A stretch of DNA of 39,092 bases. Origin: an uncultured Lachnospiraceae bacterium (GTDB taxonomy: Bacteria > Bacillota > Clostridia > Lachnospirales > Lachnospiraceae). This document shows positions 7,712 through 16,097 of the stretch, piece after piece. The notes under the pieces are model-generated. The model did no database searches. It was not told where the DNA came from and worked only from the letters and a program-made list of their open reading frames with translations. Each line of letters starts with the position of its first letter. Positions within the stretch are counted from its first letter, which is position 1. Location of the stretch: the NCBI GenBank assembly GCA_947570615.1, contig CANOVJ010000039.1, forward strand, positions 1 to 39,092. The letters run 5' to 3'. The translations under genes were made by a program, and so were the position numbers.

Positions 7712-7803
7712 TTTCTCAGGCTTTGCCATAACGGCGAAGCTTTGTGTGCCGTGAGCGTTGCATCGTCTGCTGCTCTGTATCTTATTATGTTGTGATTAGA
7801 GTC

Positions 7804-7911
7804 ATGAACCGACAGATCAGAGAATCCTTCGAAAAGGGCGCTTCCATAAGAGAGCTGGCCTGCGAATTTGGTTTATCATATGAAGCCGTGCGCAAAATCA
7901 TTAAAAAATAG
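7804..7911 (+). pseudogene. short helix-turn-helix ORF, probable remnant
   Basis: From the ATG at 7804 the frame encodes 35 residues, starting MNRQIRESFEKGASIREL and ending SYEAVRKIIKK. This is a clean helix-turn-helix resembling the C-terminal end of small Mor/CD3324-type regulators, which are usually about 85-95 residues. The frame stays open upstream to 7732 with no recognisable domain and no ribosome site before the ATG (or a GTG at 7792). A terminator starts 2 nt after the stop, as expected for a true gene end. Most likely the 3' remnant of a small regulator gene; a functional micro-regulator is the alternative. Confidence 0.45.
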
Positions 7912-7912
7912 G

Positions 7913-7969
7913 AAAAGACCATCTGACGCCACAGGCAGCAGGAGCCGGGATGCGTTAGGTGGTCTTTTT
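7913..7969. terminator. bidirectional rho-independent terminator
   Basis: AAAGACCATCTGACGC (from 7914) pairs with GCGTTAGGTGGTCTTT (ending 7968) using a few wobble pairs. A T-run ends the + strand side and four T end the reverse side. It closes the short unit from the left and the araM-araB operon from the right. Confidence 0.8.
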
Positions 7970-8031
7970 GGGGATGCCGTTGCAGACGACGTCTGTAAAT
8001 GAGGAAAAAGGTTGTCAGGACGAAAGGCGCG

Positions 8032-9756
8032 CTACCTTCCGTCCCTCATTCTGTGCATCACTTCATTGCCGCCTGCCCCGAAATAATCGTGCAGGGTCTT
8101 GTATTCTCTGTAAATCCTGTGATATTTTTCCGTGTTTTGAGGAATCGGCTCATACTTCTCTGCTCCGGTTTTTCCCATTGCCCGGGCGGCCTCGCCCACG
8201 GTCTCATAACCGCCTGCCTGCGCCCCTGCGGCTACCGCCGCGTAGATGGCCGCGCCGAAGGCAGAGCCCTGCCTGACTGAGCAGGTAAAGATGGTCTGAC
8301 CCAGAATATCCGCGTAGAGCTGCATCATGAAGGGATTTTTGTCCACAATTCCGCCGCAGGCGCAGAGCTCGCCGGCCCGGATACCGCTCCTTTCAAATTC
8401 CTCGAAAATGGCCCGCATTCCGAAGGCTGTGGATTCTAAGAGCGCGCGGTAAATTTCCTCGGGTCTGGTTTTGAGGGTGAGTCCCAGGATCATCCCGGAC
8501 AGCTTTGCGTCCGCCAGGCAGGAGCGGTTGCCGTTCCACCAGTCCAGGGCGATCAGGCCGCTCTCGCCGGGGGAGAGAAGCGCCGCTTTTTCACTGAGCA
8601 GGGTGTGAACCGAGATTTTCCGCTGCTGCGCCTCTCTCTCATAGCTGCCCGGCACACAGTTTTTTACAAACCAGTCGAAGAGATCGCCCACGGCGCTCTG
8701 GCCCGCCTCGTAGGCGTAAAGTCCCGGCAGAACAGCGTCTTTCACGCAGCCGGAAATCCCGGGGACACAGGCCAGCTGTTCCGAGCACAGCAGCATACAG
8801 CAGGAGGTTCCCAGGATCATAAGCGCCCTGCCCGGGCTGTCGATTCCGACAGAGGGTACGGCCACATGGGCGTCGATAAGGGAGGCCGCCACCGCGGTTC
8901 CCGGTTCCAGCCCCAGCCGTCCGGCCGCTTCCCGGCTCAGCCCTCCGGCGCGTTCTCCCACCTGCACCTGGCGGCCTTTGAGCTTTTCTCTCAGCGAGGA
9001 AAAGCGCGGATCCAGCGCGCCCAGGAAATCCTCCGACGGATAGCCGTCTTCCTCGTTCCACAAAAGCTTATAACCGGCGTGGCACATGCAGCGGGTCACC
9101 TGGCCGGTGAGCAGAAAGACGAGATAGTCGCTCACCTCCATGAAGTTGTCCGCGGCCTCGTAGACCTGCGGCGCTCTGCGCAGGATTTCCAGCAGCTTGG
9201 GGAGCATCCACTCGGCGTTGACCTTTCCGCCGCAGCGCGTCAGGAATTTCTCGTTCCGCTCTCTGGCGAGGGCGGTGATATCGTCCGCCTCCTGCTGAGC
9301 GCCGTGGTGCTTCCAGAGCTTTAAGAAGGCGTGGGGCTCTGACCGGAAACGGGGCGTTTTGCAGAGCGGCGTCCCCTCCTGCGTGAGAGGCAGAAAGGTG
9401 GAGGAGGTGGCGTCGATGCCGATTCCCGTGATATTTCGCGCCGGTATGCCGGAGCGCTCCACAACCTCACGGATGGTGCGGTACATGGCCTCCACATAGT
9501 CGTCGATCTCCTGGAGGGCAAAGTCTGCGGGAGTTTTGACGGGAGAAGACTGGCCGGCATCAATCCCGTTGGTATAAATCCCGTTGGTATATATCCCGTT
9601 GGGATAGGGATATACGCTCTCCGCCAGCACATGGCCGCTGCGAACGCTGACCAGAACCGCCCGGGCGGAGAGGGTGCCGTAATCCAGCCCGATCACATAC
9701 TTTTCCTCTCTTATGCCGGGTTTTTCAGGGCTGTACTGATTTTTTTCATTGTTCAT
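8032..9756 (-). CDS. araB: ribulokinase (FGGY carbohydrate kinase)
   Basis: 574 residues. FGGY-family kinase with the N-terminal phosphate-loop signature IGLDYGTLSARAVLV (from residue 22), the IGIDATSSTFLP segment, the substrate region DWWNGNRS typical of L-ribulokinase, and the C-terminal nucleotide part CGGIVDKNPFMMQ. It would phosphorylate L-ribulose to L-ribulose-5-phosphate in arabinose use. The ATG at 9756 is chosen because GGAGA lies 10 nt upstream and it overlaps the araM stop by 11 nt, implying coupling; an in-frame start at 9774 is less likely. Odd point: three in-frame 5-residue repeats (YPNGI, YTNGI, YTNGI) at residues 51-65. No araA or araD is in the window. Another FGGY substrate is possible but less likely. 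Confidence 0.88.
   Translation of the reverse strand: MNNEKNQYSPEKPGIREEKYVIGLDYGTLSARAVLVSVRSGHVLAESVYPYPNGIYTNGIYTNGIDAGQSSPVKTPADFALQEIDDYVEAMYRTIREVVERSGIPARNITGIGIDATSSTFLPLTQEGTPLCKTPRFRSEPHAFLKLWKHHGAQQEADDITALARERNEKFLTRCGGKVNAEWMLPKLLEILRRAPQVYEAADNFMEVSDYLVFLLTGQVTRCMCHAGYKLLWNEEDGYPSEDFLGALDPRFSSLREKLKGRQVQVGERAGGLSREAAGRLGLEPGTAVAASLIDAHVAVPSVGIDSPGRALMILGTSCCMLLCSEQLACVPGISGCVKDAVLPGLYAYEAGQSAVGDLFDWFVKNCVPGSYEREAQQRKISVHTLLSEKAALLSPGESGLIALDWWNGNRSCLADAKLSGMILGLTLKTRPEEIYRALLESTAFGMRAIFEEFERSGIRAGELCACGGIVDKNPFMMQLYADILGQTIFTCSVRQGSAFGAAIYAAVAAGAQAGGYETVGEAARAMGKTGAEKYEPIPQNTEKYHRIYREYKTLHDYFGAGGNEVMHRMRDGR
9562..9606. repeat. 15-bp tandem repeat, three copies, inside araB
   Basis: Copies at 9562-9576 and 9577-9591 are identical (AATCCCGTTGGTATA) and the third at 9592-9606 differs at two positions. 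The unit is a multiple of three, so copy changes keep the araB frame. Confidence 0.9.
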
Positions 9757-11113
9757 CACAGTATTTCTCCACAAGCCTTTCGGCCGAGGCGTCCAGCGCT
9801 CCGATATCCCACATCAGTTGAAGGATGGTGTAGCGGTCGCGCAGCTCTTTCCCGAAACGGATGCTGTCGCGGACATATTCCCGGGGGATCCCCACGTCCG
9901 CGGGCCTTCTGGCTGCGCCCATGGTCTCCAGCACATGATAAATCTCGCCGGCCAGCGGCGCCTGAGCGGCCAGCGCCTTTATTTCCTCCCATTTCTCCTC
10001 GATCACCGCAAGACGTCTTAAAAGTCCCTCCGGCGCGTTCTTACCGGATGTTTTCTCCAGCTCGATGATGCCCTCTGCCCCCTCGCGGTAGCAGCGCCGC
10101 ATCTCCTTTTCCCACTCGTCCATGGAAGGGCGGGAGGAAATTTCCGCCCGAAGCCGGGCAAAGTCGGGCCTGTTCATCCGGGCCAGCTCGTTGTAGAGCT
10201 CTAACATCAGCACGGTGCCGATGCCCACCTTGGTGCCGTGGAGCACCGCCGGGGTATTATCAAAGAGGAACTGCATTTCCCAGTAATGGGACTGGTGATG
10301 TTCCGCGCCGGAGGCCGGACGGGAATTGCCGGAAAAATCCATGGCAATACCGGAGAGCACCAGGGCCTGTGTGAGCACTGAGACCGCCTCCCTGTCGTGG
10401 GACGCAAGGCCACCGGCGCAGTCCATGGTCTGGTCCACCGCCGTGCGCATGATTCCCGCAATGGTATCACAGTAGTATTCATCGTTTATGATATGAGAAA
10501 GCTTCCAGTCCAGAAGGCAGTTGTATTTTCCCAGGATATCCGCCGCTCCTGCGGCCAGCATCTTAAGGGGCGCGGCGGCCATGATGTCGGGATCGCAGAT
10601 GAGAGCCAGGGGCTCCTGGGCCGGAAAGGTGATTTTCATATTGTGGAAAATCAGGGGCGCGACCCCGCTCACAAGCCCGTCCATGGAGGGCGCTGTGGCG
10701 ATGAGCAGAAAAGGCCTGCCGGTGATATAACTGAAATAACGGCCCAGATCGTTGATGGTGCCGGTCCCCACGGAGATGATGATATCCGCCTCTTTGTCAT
10801 TCGCCATGGCGATGCTGCCCAGGGCGTGCTCGTCCGCCGCCAGATCGCTGTTTTCGGGACTTTTCAGTACATGGGAGGAGAAGGGGACAGCGGCCCTTTG
10901 GAGGATTTCCTCCGCCTGCCGTCCTGCAATCGCATGAGTGTGGGTATCAGATATGAGAAAGGGCCTGCGGTATCCCAGCCTGGCAAGGAGGGCGGGCAGC
11001 CTTTCGATGGCTCCCGGCTCGAAGATGTAATGGGCGAACAGGGATTTGTGGGTCCGGCCGCATTCACATTCAAAGCTGGAATTTAAATAGGGTTCGATGG
11101 ATCGGTTCTGCAT
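9746..11113 (-). CDS. araM: sn-glycerol-1-phosphate dehydrogenase (AraM/EgsA type)
   Basis: 455 residues from the ATG at 11113 (GAGGAA about 8 nt upstream; an in-frame GTG at 11140 lacks one). It is an iron-alcohol-dehydrogenase-fold protein: the nucleotide part has the ISVGTGTINDLGRY loop and TAPSMDGLVSG, and metal ligands are probably the Asp of GAADILGKY and the His residues in GAEHHQSHYWE and VLHGTKVGIG. AraM reduces dihydroxyacetone phosphate to glycerol-1-phosphate; in Bacillus subtilis it is part of the ara operon. Here it precedes araB, overlapping its start, and has a strong promoter at 11197-11225. Confidence 0.9.
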   Translation of the reverse strand: MQNRSIEPYLNSSFECECGRTHKSLFAHYIFEPGAIERLPALLARLGYRRPFLISDTHTHAIAGRQAEEILQRAAVPFSSHVLKSPENSDLAADEHALGSIAMANDKEADIIISVGTGTINDLGRYFSYITGRPFLLIATAPSMDGLVSGVAPLIFHNMKITFPAQEPLALICDPDIMAAAPLKMLAAGAADILGKYNCLLDWKLSHIINDEYYCDTIAGIMRTAVDQTMDCAGGLASHDREAVSVLTQALVLSGIAMDFSGNSRPASGAEHHQSHYWEMQFLFDNTPAVLHGTKVGIGTVLMLELYNELARMNRPDFARLRAEISSRPSMDEWEKEMRRCYREGAEGIIELEKTSGKNAPEGLLRRLAVIEEKWEEIKALAAQAPLAGEIYHVLETMGAARRPADVGIPREYVRDSIRFGKELRDRYTILQLMWDIGALDASAERLVEKYCDEQ

Positions 11114-11159
11114 GGAAATTTCCTCGCTTCTTTCTGTCACGGTAACCGCTTCGCCGCCT

Positions 11160-11174
11160 GGGAAACGGTTTGGG
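11160..11174. promoter_or_regulatory. possible LacI/CcpA-type operator
   Basis: A near-palindrome centred on AAACGGTTT lies just downstream of the predicted araM transcription start (about 11190, reverse strand). It has the central CG of LacI-family operators but mismatches the cre consensus at the outer positions. Confidence 0.25.
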
Positions 11175-11196
11175 TATGTTGTATCGGATCCTTTTC

Positions 11197-11225
11197 ATTA
11201 TACCTGTGGGGCGCGGAATGTTCAA
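11197..11225 (-). promoter_or_regulatory. promoter of araM-araB
   Basis: On the reverse strand TTGAAC (11225-11220) and a perfect TATAAT (11202-11197) are separated by 17 nt. Predicted start near 11190, about 77 nt before the araM ATG. Confidence 0.75.
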
Positions 11226-11324
11226 TTATTTTTGAGGAAGAAAGGGCAGGCCTGCCCGGTAAACCCCTTCGGGGAGAAGTTGCCTGCAGGGAAACAAATA
11301 TGAAATAAGTTGCATAAAACGCCA

Positions 11325-11353
11325 TTGAATGAGGCGGGAGAAAGGGGTAAACT
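11325..11353 (+). promoter_or_regulatory. promoter of the XRE-ABC operon
   Basis: TTGAAT (11325-11330), 17-nt spacer, TAAACT (11348-11353). The predicted start near 11360 leaves a short leader to the ATG at 11383. Confidence 0.5.
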
Positions 11354-11382
11354 GAGATTATGACAGATGGAAAGGAAGATTT

Positions 11383-12588
11383 ATGGGAGTAGAAGGAACA
11401 GGAAGCAATATTTTAAGACTGAGAAGAAAAAAGGGAGTGACGCAGGAGGTGCTGGCGGAGTTTATCGGCGTGACCAAGACCTCGGTCTCCAAATGGGAGA
11501 CGGGCGCGACCCTGCCGGATATCCAGATGCTGCCCCTGCTCGCCTCTTATTTTGAGGTCTCCGTGGACGAGCTGATTGATTATGTGCCCATACTTGGGAG
11601 AGAGCAGATCCGTTTTCACTATCAGAGGCTGGCGCAGGCCTTTGCACAGGAGCCCTTTGGGGAGGTCCTGGCCCAGTGCGGGGAGCTGATTCGTAAGTAT
11701 TATTCCTGCTATCCCTTCCTGGAGCAGATGGTGGTGCTGCTTATAAACCATGCAGGGGCGGCGGACACGCAGACGGACACAGAGGCGGCGTTCGAAATGA
11801 GCGACGGGCTGTGCGCCCATATTCTGGAGGACTGCCAGGATATAACCATCTGTAAGGACGTGGCCGGCCTGCGCGGTGTGCTGAACCTGATGCGGGGCCG
11901 GCCGGAGCTGGTGGTCCGGGAGCTCAGGGAGGCCGGCCTGTGCGGGGAGCGACGCAATGATGTGGGAGAGCTTCTGGTGACGGCGTATCTGATGATGGGA
12001 GAGCGGGAAAAGGCAGAAACGACGGCCCAGATCGGCATGTACCGGAGCCTGATGGGGCTGGTGGATTATGGCATATTTCTTCTCGAGGCCGGGAAGGAGC
12101 CGGGGGTCAACCGGCTCTTACTTGAGCGGCTGGACGGGATGATGGCGCTTTTTGAGATGCAGGGGTTAAGTCCCAACGCCATGGGGAAGTATGAATATCA
12201 GGCGGCGGTATATCTGGCCGGAAAAATGGCTCAGGAGCAGGATCGGGGCCAGTGTCAGGGGCAGGAGCAGAGCCGGGGCCGGGCGGATACGGATCGGCAG
12301 GAAATTGAGGAGGAAGCGTTCCGCCATCTGGAGAAATACGTTCTTGCCTGCCGGCAGCTGTTCGCGGACGGGATCCGGTTTCATGGGGATCGGTTTTTTA
12401 ACCGGCTGGATCAGTGGTATGAGGAGCTGGAGCTGGGGACGGCGGCGGTGCGCAGCGGCGCGAGCGTTAAGGAAAGCATTCTGCAGGGATTTGAAAACCC
12501 GGCGTTTGGGGCGTTTAAGGATCAGGAGAGACTGCAAAGGCTGAAGGAGAGGTGCGAAAAGGAGCTGAGCAAAACCGGCGGACTCTGA
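11383..12588 (+). CDS. XRE-family transcriptional regulator with large C-terminal domain
   Basis: 401 residues; the ATG at 11383 has AGGAAG upstream. Residues about 9-65 form a Cro/CI-type helix-turn-helix (LRRKKGVTQEVLAEFIGVTK, then SVSKWETGATLPDI and YFEVSVDELI). The remaining ~330 residues are mostly helical, with short hydrophobic helices such as MVVLLINHAG, and look like a helical-repeat sensor region; no enzyme motif is visible. It is followed on the same strand by an ABC ATPase (52 nt gap) and permease, so it probably controls that exporter. The inducing signal is unknown. Confidence 0.85.
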   Translation: MGVEGTGSNILRLRRKKGVTQEVLAEFIGVTKTSVSKWETGATLPDIQMLPLLASYFEVSVDELIDYVPILGREQIRFHYQRLAQAFAQEPFGEVLAQCGELIRKYYSCYPFLEQMVVLLINHAGAADTQTDTEAAFEMSDGLCAHILEDCQDITICKDVAGLRGVLNLMRGRPELVVRELREAGLCGERRNDVGELLVTAYLMMGEREKAETTAQIGMYRSLMGLVDYGIFLLEAGKEPGVNRLLLERLDGMMALFEMQGLSPNAMGKYEYQAAVYLAGKMAQEQDRGQCQGQEQSRGRADTDRQEIEEEAFRHLEKYVLACRQLFADGIRFHGDRFFNRLDQWYEELELGTAAVRSGASVKESILQGFENPAFGAFKDQERLQRLKERCEKELSKTGGL

Positions 12589-12640
12589 CGCCGGCGGCCC
12601 GGCACGCAGTGTGCCGACAGAAATGAAAGGAATGGAGAAA

Positions 12641-13390
12641 ATGCTTGAGATTAAAAATCTGACGAAAAGCTACGGCGGTGCAAAGGCGGCTGTGGAGGAT
12701 CTTTCCCTCACGGTAGAGGCGGGAGATATTTACGGATTTATCGGTCATAATGGAGCGGGAAAGACCACCACCATCAAGTGTGTGGTGGGAATCTGTGATT
12801 TTGAGAAGGGACAGATCCGGGTGGACGGAAGGGATGTAAAAAAGGATTCTCTTGCCTGTAAAAGGGTGATGGCCTATATACCGGACAACCCCGATCTCTA
12901 CGACTACCTGACGGGGATTCAGTACCTGAGCTTTGTGGCGGATATTTATCAGGTGTCCGGGGCAGACAGAAAAAAACGCATCAACCAGGAGGCGGAGGAT
13001 TTCGGAATGACCCGGGCGCTGGGAGATCTGATCTCCACCTACTCTCACGGCATGAAGCAGAAGCTGGCCATCATGGGGGCGCTGATTCACAGCCCCAGGC
13101 TGCTGATTCTGGACGAGCCCTTTGTGGGGCTGGATCCGGAGGCCTCCCTGATTCTGAAAAACAAGATGCACGACCTGTGCGGTCAGGGAAGCGCAATCTT
13201 TTTTTCCACCCACGTGCTGGAGGTGGCGGAAAAGCTCTGCAACCGCATCGGGGTGATTGCGGGAGGAAGGCTGGCGGCGCAGGGAGCGACAGGAGAGCTT
13301 ACCGGGGACAAATCCCTGGAGGATGTTTTTATGGAGGTGGCGCGTCATGGGAAGACAGATCAGACTTCTGACCCAAATCACACTGTGTAA
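12641..13390 (+). CDS. ABC transporter ATP-binding protein
   Basis: 249 residues from the ATG at 12641 (GAAAGGA 9 nt upstream; in-frame ATGs at 12623 and 12632 are possible). Motifs: Walker A GHNGAGKT (35-42), signature YSHGMKQKLAIMGAL, Walker B LLILDEPFVGLDP and an H-loop FFSTHVLEV. This is the DrrA/CcmA-like ATPase class that powers ABC-2 exporters. A small hairpin (CGGCAC 12600-12605 with GTGCCG 12611-12616) precedes it. Its end overlaps the next gene by 44 nt, which points to translational coupling with the permease. Confidence 0.92.
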   Translation: MLEIKNLTKSYGGAKAAVEDLSLTVEAGDIYGFIGHNGAGKTTTIKCVVGICDFEKGQIRVDGRDVKKDSLACKRVMAYIPDNPDLYDYLTGIQYLSFVADIYQVSGADRKKRINQEAEDFGMTRALGDLISTYSHGMKQKLAIMGALIHSPRLLILDEPFVGLDPEASLILKNKMHDLCGQGSAIFFSTHVLEVAEKLCNRIGVIAGGRLAAQGATGELTGDKSLEDVFMEVARHGKTDQTSDPNHTV

Positions 13391-14933
13391 TCTGCTGGGG
13401 CTGAACGAACTGCGTTTTGCCAGGGATAAAAGAAAAAAGACCAGATATTATCTGATGGGCGGTCTGGGATGTCTGGTGCTGGTGATGCTGGCGGTCTATG
13501 TGGGAGGCGCAGCCTGGGGATTGGTTTACCTGGGAGCGGGGGATCTGGTGGCGGCGGCTCTTGCCATGGGCGTGTCCCTGATCGTGTTTTTGTTTACCAT
13601 GGTAAAGGCGGGGCCGGTGCTGTTTGACCAGAGGGCCTTTGAAAAGCAGATTGTCCTTCCGGTGGATATCCGCGCCGTCATTGCCAGCCGGTTTTTTTCC
13701 ATGTATGTGACCGATATGCTTCTGGGGCTTCTGGTGATGCTTCCGGGGATGGCGGTGTACGGGTTTATGGAGAGGCCGGGAATCACCTTTTATCTCTACG
13801 GGCTGGCCGGGAGCGTTTTTCTCCCCCTTCTGCCTCTTACGGCGGCATCCCTTGTGGGGGCGTTGATTACGGGGATCGGCAGCAGGTGGAAGCGGAAAAA
13901 TCTGGCCATGATCGTGCTCACCATGATTTTTGTGGGCGTAGTGCTGGCGGGAAGTATGGGGATGGCCCGGATGGATGAGAGCGGTATGGAAGAGACGCTC
14001 CGGCGGTTTGCCCCTGTGCTCCGGGAGCAGATCAGCCGTCTTTATCCACCCGCCATATGGCTTTCAGAGGCCATGACGGAGGGGAAAATTTCGAGCCTGA
14101 TTCTGTTTGCGCTGCTTCCCCTGGGATGCCTGGCACTCTTTTTGGAAATTCTTCAGCGCTTTTATGGGAAAATCTGCGCCCTGTTAAGCGCCGGCGGGGC
14201 GAAAGCCGGGGAGGGCTATAAGGAGAAGGAGCTGGCCGGAAAATCGCCTCTGATCAGCATGACGCGCAGAGAGCTGCGGCGGTATTTTTCCTCGGTGGTG
14301 TATGTGACCAACACGCTGGTGGGGGAAATGATGATGGTGATTCTGGCGGCAGCGGTTTCGTTTACGGGAACGCAGGCTGTGGATGGTCTGCTGGGGCTTC
14401 CGGGAATGACGCAGCGGGCCCTTCCGGTATTGCTGGGAATCATGCCGGCGATGATGCCCACCACGGCCAGCGCGATCTCCATGGAGGGGAGGCAGTGGTG
14501 GATGATGCAGACCTTCCCGGTGAGGGAAAAGGATCTGATGCGCAGTAAGGTGCTGGTGAATCTCCTGGTGGCCGCGCCCTTTTATCTGGCGTCGGAGCTG
14601 GCGCTGCTTTTTGCCCTCCGGCCGGGAGGGGCGGACGCGGTCTTTCTGCTGATTGTCCCTGCTCTCTATATTCTTTTCGGGGCGGAGGCGGGGCTGGCGG
14701 TGAACCGCAGGCTCCCGGTTTTTGACTGGGAGAATGAGACCAGAGTGGTGAAGCAGAGCGCGTCCACCTTTGTGATGGTAGTGGCAGGGGTGATTTCGGG
14801 AGGCGTCCCTCTGGGGATATTGCTGGGATTTCCCATGATTCCTGCCCGGGCGGTGTACGCCCTGACAGCGGCGGCGCTGGGAATGGCGGCGGTCGGGCTG
14901 GAGTTTGCGCAGGGCAGGGGGAAGCAGATCTGA
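13347..14933 (+). CDS. ABC transporter permease (ABC-2-like, multi-span)
   Basis: 528 residues from the ATG at 13347, with GGAGG 9 nt upstream inside the ATPase gene; the longer open frame from 13257 is unlikely to be translated. About ten or more hydrophobic stretches are visible, for example CLVLVMLAVYVGGAAWGLVY, MIVLTMIFVGVVLAGSM and FVMVVAGVISGGVPLGILL, separated by charged loops. It pairs with the preceding ATPase as an exporter under the XRE regulator. Substrate unknown; antimicrobial or lipid export is a guess. Confidence 0.88.
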   Translation: MGRQIRLLTQITLCNLLGLNELRFARDKRKKTRYYLMGGLGCLVLVMLAVYVGGAAWGLVYLGAGDLVAAALAMGVSLIVFLFTMVKAGPVLFDQRAFEKQIVLPVDIRAVIASRFFSMYVTDMLLGLLVMLPGMAVYGFMERPGITFYLYGLAGSVFLPLLPLTAASLVGALITGIGSRWKRKNLAMIVLTMIFVGVVLAGSMGMARMDESGMEETLRRFAPVLREQISRLYPPAIWLSEAMTEGKISSLILFALLPLGCLALFLEILQRFYGKICALLSAGGAKAGEGYKEKELAGKSPLISMTRRELRRYFSSVVYVTNTLVGEMMMVILAAAVSFTGTQAVDGLLGLPGMTQRALPVLLGIMPAMMPTTASAISMEGRQWWMMQTFPVREKDLMRSKVLVNLLVAAPFYLASELALLFALRPGGADAVFLLIVPALYILFGAEAGLAVNRRLPVFDWENETRVVKQSASTFVMVVAGVISGGVPLGILLGFPMIPARAVYALTAAALGMAAVGLEFAQGRGKQI

Positions 14934-15030
14934 TGTGCGGGCCGGCCATATGGAAAATTTTTATGGGGAAATGGAAAAAGATGTGGTAGAATAAAAGAAT
15001 CGACAGAAAAGCTGAAAGGGAAGAAACCAT

Positions 15031-16074
15031 ATGCGCTATCGGATCATAAAAGATACGGACCTTGAGGTAAGCAATCTGTGCCTGGGCACGGCTCCCTTTG
15101 GGGAAAAGCTCTCCCGGGAGGAGTCCTTCGAAATCCTGGACGCCTTTGTGAGGGGCGGCGGGAATTTCCTGGACACGGCCAATATTTACTGCAAATGGGC
15201 TCCCGGGCTGGGGAATTGCAGCGAGGAGATTCTGGGAGAGTGGCTCAGAGTAAGAGGGGCGTACCGGGACGTGACCATCGCCACCAAGGGCGGCCACTAT
15301 CTTTTCGACGAGCCCGGAAGACGGCCCCGCCTGGCGGAACGGGAGCTGCGCAGGGATCTGGAGGAGAGCCTGCGGACGCTGGGGCTGGAGACCATTGATT
15401 TTTACTGGCTTCACAGGGACGACGAGACCAGGCCTGTGGAGGAGCTCGTGGATCTTCTGGAGAAGCTGAGAGGGGAGGGCAAGATCCGCTATTACGGCTT
15501 TTCCAACTATAAACCGCGCCGGGCAGCGCGGGCGGCAGAATATCTGGCTTCCAGGGGGCTTAAGGGACCCTGGGCGATCTCCAATCAGTGGAGCATGGCG
15601 TCGGTCAATCCCGGGAAAAACACCAACCCGGATCCCACCCTGGAAGAATTTACACAGGAGGAGTACGAGCTGCATCTGCGCACACAGATTCCGGCCATCC
15701 CCTATTCCTCCACGGCCATGGGATTCTTTGAGAAATTGAAAAAGGCCGGCGTGGCGGCGCGCGGCGGCGGGCTGGTCTGCGTGGGGGATCGGCAGAGCAT
15801 CAGCCCTTCTCTGTGGGAGGCCTGTTATAATGAAGACAACCTGAAAAAATACGAGGCGCTGCTTCGTCTGCAGGAGCAGACCGGGCACAGCCTGCAGGCT
15901 CTGTCGCTGGCCTGGCTGATCAGCCGGCCCTTTCAGGTATTTCCCGTGGGCGGTGTGAGAAATCTCCGGCAGCTTGAGGGCTTTCTGGAGGCCGGGGATC
16001 TGGAGATGAGACCGGAGGAGTTTGACTCAAGGGAGGGTACATTCTCCGATGTCTGCACCGGGGAAGCTTATTAA
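15031..16074 (+). CDS. aldo/keto reductase
   Basis: 347 residues; ATG at 15031 with AGGGAAG upstream. A TIM-barrel NADPH-dependent oxidoreductase with the catalytic tetrad readable as Asp in FLDTANIY, Tyr of the same segment, Lys in ATKGG and His in YWLHRDD; GFSNYK and the C-terminal FPVGGVRN fit the family. It would reduce sugar aldehydes or ketones; the substrate is not evident. It follows the permease by 97 nt without a clear terminator and precedes the ThyX-like gene by 23 nt, with which it is probably co-transcribed. Confidence 0.9.
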   Translation: MRYRIIKDTDLEVSNLCLGTAPFGEKLSREESFEILDAFVRGGGNFLDTANIYCKWAPGLGNCSEEILGEWLRVRGAYRDVTIATKGGHYLFDEPGRRPRLAERELRRDLEESLRTLGLETIDFYWLHRDDETRPVEELVDLLEKLRGEGKIRYYGFSNYKPRRAARAAEYLASRGLKGPWAISNQWSMASVNPGKNTNPDPTLEEFTQEEYELHLRTQIPAIPYSSTAMGFFEKLKKAGVAARGGGLVCVGDRQSISPSLWEACYNEDNLKKYEALLRLQEQTGHSLQALSLAWLISRPFQVFPVGGVRNLRQLEGFLEAGDLEMRPEEFDSREGTFSDVCTGEAY

Positions 16075-16097
16075 GGAAAAGGAAAGGAAAACCCAAA

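Noticed and set aside
8605-9324. 239-codon + strand frame inside araB
   Set aside because: Shadow of the ribulokinase gene on the other strand, with no ribosome site or recognisable domain.
14440-15888. 482-codon reverse frame opposite the permease end and aldo/keto reductase
   Set aside because: Long only because of high GC; the + strand encodes clear enzyme motifs and this frame is rich in Pro/Arg/Ser runs with no domain.
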